Of a stretch of 7,904 nucleotides of DNA, positions 6,965-7,904 are shown in pieces. This DNA comes from Propionibacteriaceae bacterium (GTDB taxonomy: Bacteria > Actinomycetota > Actinomycetes > Propionibacteriales > Propionibacteriaceae), in assembly GCA_003451975.1 (NCBI GenBank), contig DMIX01000361.1:252-8155 (forward strand). Direction: 5' to 3'. Position numbers and translations under genes: made by a program. The first letter of the stretch is position 1; every line of letters begins with the position of its first letter. Under the pieces are notes generated by a model that saw nothing but the letters and a program-made list of their open reading frames with translations, did not search any database and was not told where the DNA came from.

Positions 6965-6988
6965 CGACAGCAGTTGGACTGTTCGTCG
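6965..6988 (+). terminator. Possible terminator hairpin after gene 3
   Basis: CGAC…GTCG and AGCAGT…ACTGTT form a stem of about 10 bp with one bulged C and one G-U, closed by a TGG loop, 29 nt after the stop. No T-tract follows. The rest of the 6936-7073 gap shows nothing I can name. Confidence 0.35.
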
Positions 6989-7073
6989 GTGAGGATCGCC
7001 GGACCCTGACGCTGGTAGTGGGCCGACGGCTGCAGCGATGGTTGAGACCCGACACCCGAAATGCTCCAGGCAT

Positions 7074-7102
7074 TTGCCTATCGCCGCAGTGTGGGTCACC
7101 CT
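7074..7102 (+). promoter_or_regulatory. Candidate promoter of gene 4
   Basis: TTGCCT (7074-7079), 17 bp, then CACCCT (7097-7102), in gapless register with the gene 3 promoter. The predicted start near 7109 would place the hairpin at the very 5' end of the transcript. Confidence 0.45.
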
Positions 7103-7111
7103 TTAGGGGAC

Positions 7112-7131
7112 GTCTGTTCGGGGGAACAGAC
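7112..7131 (+). promoter_or_regulatory. Conserved leader hairpin of gene 4
   Basis: GTCTGTTC and GAACAGAC form a perfect 8-bp stem around a GGGG loop. It shares GTTCGGGGGAA with the gene 3 leader. As DNA it is also a perfect inverted repeat, so a protein operator is an alternative reading. Confidence 0.6.
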
Positions 7132-7154
7132 CCGGCACCTGCACGACAAAGATC

Positions 7155-7160
7155 GGGGGG
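7155..7160 (+). promoter_or_regulatory. Ribosome-binding G-run of gene 4
   Basis: GGGGGG followed by ATCTTTCTC ends 9 nt before the ATG. GGGGGGATCTTT is shared base for base with the gene 3 leader. Confidence 0.6.
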
Positions 7161-7169
7161 ATCTTTCTC

Positions 7170-7904
7170 ATGCGAGCATTTCGTTGGCTTCGACGCGGCG
7201 GGCTATTGGGCCTGATCGCGCTGCTGACTACGGCTATGGCCGTGGTCGGTGCTGAGCCTGCTGTCGCCGAGGAGAACACCTACACCATCAGCGGAGCGGT
7301 CACTTTCCAGGGAACCCCACAGTCCGGGGTGAAGGTCTGCGAGTTGCTGACCAGCATCTGCGATGTCACTGATGGCGGTGGCGGTTACACGCTCAGTGGA
7401 GTGAGGTCTCCGGCCAAGGTGTACGCGAGCCCGGGAAGCAATGACTCGTCGTGGGTGGAAACCTGGTATCCCCAGTACACCAGTAGCGAGTTCTCGTGGC
7501 TGGATGCGAGTAGCCCCGCCTGGCCCGATGCAGCAGACATCGAGTTGCAGGCGGCTCCTACCGTGTCCGGGACTGTGACAAATACTTCTGGTGAGACGGT
7601 TAAGAAGGCGCGGGTCTGCGTCGCTGGTTCAGCAAACTGCGCGACGACCAGTGCCCGCGGGGAGTACCGGCTATTTGCGCAGATTCCCCACCACGACTCG
7701 CTCACCTTGGTTGCCAAGGCTCCCGGCTACCGCCCGGCTCAGGCGACCACGACTGTGAGCACCAATGTGACGATCACCCTCACCAGGGTGAAACCGGCCA
7801 AGGTTCGTGCCTGCAAGCCGAAGTTGGTCGGCTCCAAGAAGGTCGGCACCAAGCTGCGGGTCAAGTGCTCCTCGGCGAGTTCGGCGGTGCACTTCACGTA
7901 TCGC
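7170..7904 (+). CDS. Secreted protein with two carboxypeptidase-regulatory-like modules and a basic Ig-like region, 3'-truncated
   Basis: The frame from the ATG at 7170 stays open for exactly 245 codons to the right edge, so the stop lies beyond the window. The start follows a G-run by 9 nt. The signal peptide (MRAFRWLRRG, hydrophobic residues 11-28, cleavage after AVA at 33/34) matches that of the preceding gene position by position. Module 1 (about 38-128) has VKVC-x(6)-C…GGYTL (cysteines 57 and 64) and the aromatic signature TWYPQ near 98. Module 2 (about 130-206) has ARVC-x(6)-C-x-T…GEYRL (cysteines 150 and 157). From about 210 a basic segment begins that matches the opening strand of the Ig-like repeat (LVGSKKVGTKLRVKC), with a further cysteine pair at 215 and 233 not found in the other repeats. 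Paired arginines in the signal do not make a convincing Tat motif. It is the fourth family member in a row. Full length, repeat number and any C-terminal anchor cannot be judged. Confidence 0.85.
   Translation, partial: MRAFRWLRRGGLLGLIALLTTAMAVVGAEPAVAEENTYTISGAVTFQGTPQSGVKVCELLTSICDVTDGGGGYTLSGVRSPAKVYASPGSNDSSWVETWYPQYTSSEFSWLDASSPAWPDAADIELQAAPTVSGTVTNTSGETVKKARVCVAGSANCATTSARGEYRLFAQIPHHDSLTLVAKAPGYRPAQATTTVSTNVTITLTRVKPAKVRACKPKLVGSKKVGTKLRVKCSSASSAVHFTYR

Noticed and set aside
7018..7255. Small + strand open frames across the gene 4 leader and signal region
   Set aside because: They overlap the signal-peptide-coding start of gene 4 in other frames and lack protein features.
7170..7268. 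Twin-arginine export signal in gene 4
   Set aside because: RR is present, but the surrounding (S/T)RRxFLK pattern is not; a general secretory signal fits better.
2..7904. CRISPR array, insertion sequence, tRNA or rRNA
   Set aside because: The repeats present are protein-coding Ig-like domains of about 270 bp; no short spaced DNA repeats, transposase, terminal inverted repeats or RNA-gene structures were seen.

Overview
The window comes from a GC-rich bacterial chromosome, most likely an actinobacterium. The grounds are G/C-dominated third codon positions, signal peptides of actinobacterial style, and the tandem Ig-like repeat (…G-x(3)-VG-x(2)-L-x(6)-W…YQWY…I-x-GAT…VTG…GY) that is common in actinobacterial surface proteins. 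Genus cannot be decided from the sequence.

All recognisable coding sequence is on the + strand and forms one continuous array of four consecutive secreted, multi-domain proteins of one architectural family. Gene 1 (2-3379) enters from the left edge without its start. It has about nine beta-sandwich modules resembling carboxypeptidase-regulatory/Cna-B domains, then three Ig-like repeats. Gene 2 (3541-5988) is complete: signal peptide, four beta-sandwich modules in an A-B-A-B order, four Ig-like repeats. Gene 3 (6174-6935) is a short complete version: signal peptide, one module, one Ig-like repeat. Gene 4 (7170-7904) runs off the right edge: signal peptide, two modules, and the beginning of a basic Ig-like repeat. 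No enzyme domain, transposase, RNA gene or CRISPR array is visible.

The intergenic gaps (161, 185 and 234 bp) look like separate transcription units rather than one tight operon. Genes 2, 3 and 4 each have a candidate sigma-70-type promoter, then a hairpin starting a few bases after the predicted transcription start, then a CGGGGGG ribosome-binding run. The leaders of genes 3 and 4 align without gaps from the -35 element into the hairpin. They share the core GTTCGGGGGAA, while the outer stem differs in sequence but stays paired. Hairpins that could be terminators follow genes 2 and 3.

The proteins look like extracellular structural or adhesive molecules. Each complete protein ends in a strongly cationic Ig-like repeat (the last repeats of genes 1 and 2 have no acidic residues at all) and lacks an LPxTG motif or C-terminal membrane anchor, so charge-based attachment to anionic wall polymer or matrix is a reasonable hypothesis. 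Every cysteine visible in the exported regions sits in a close pair. The final repeats of genes 1 and 2 share 65 identical bases inside an otherwise diverged block, suggesting recombination between paralogues. The biological role of the family is not known from the sequence.
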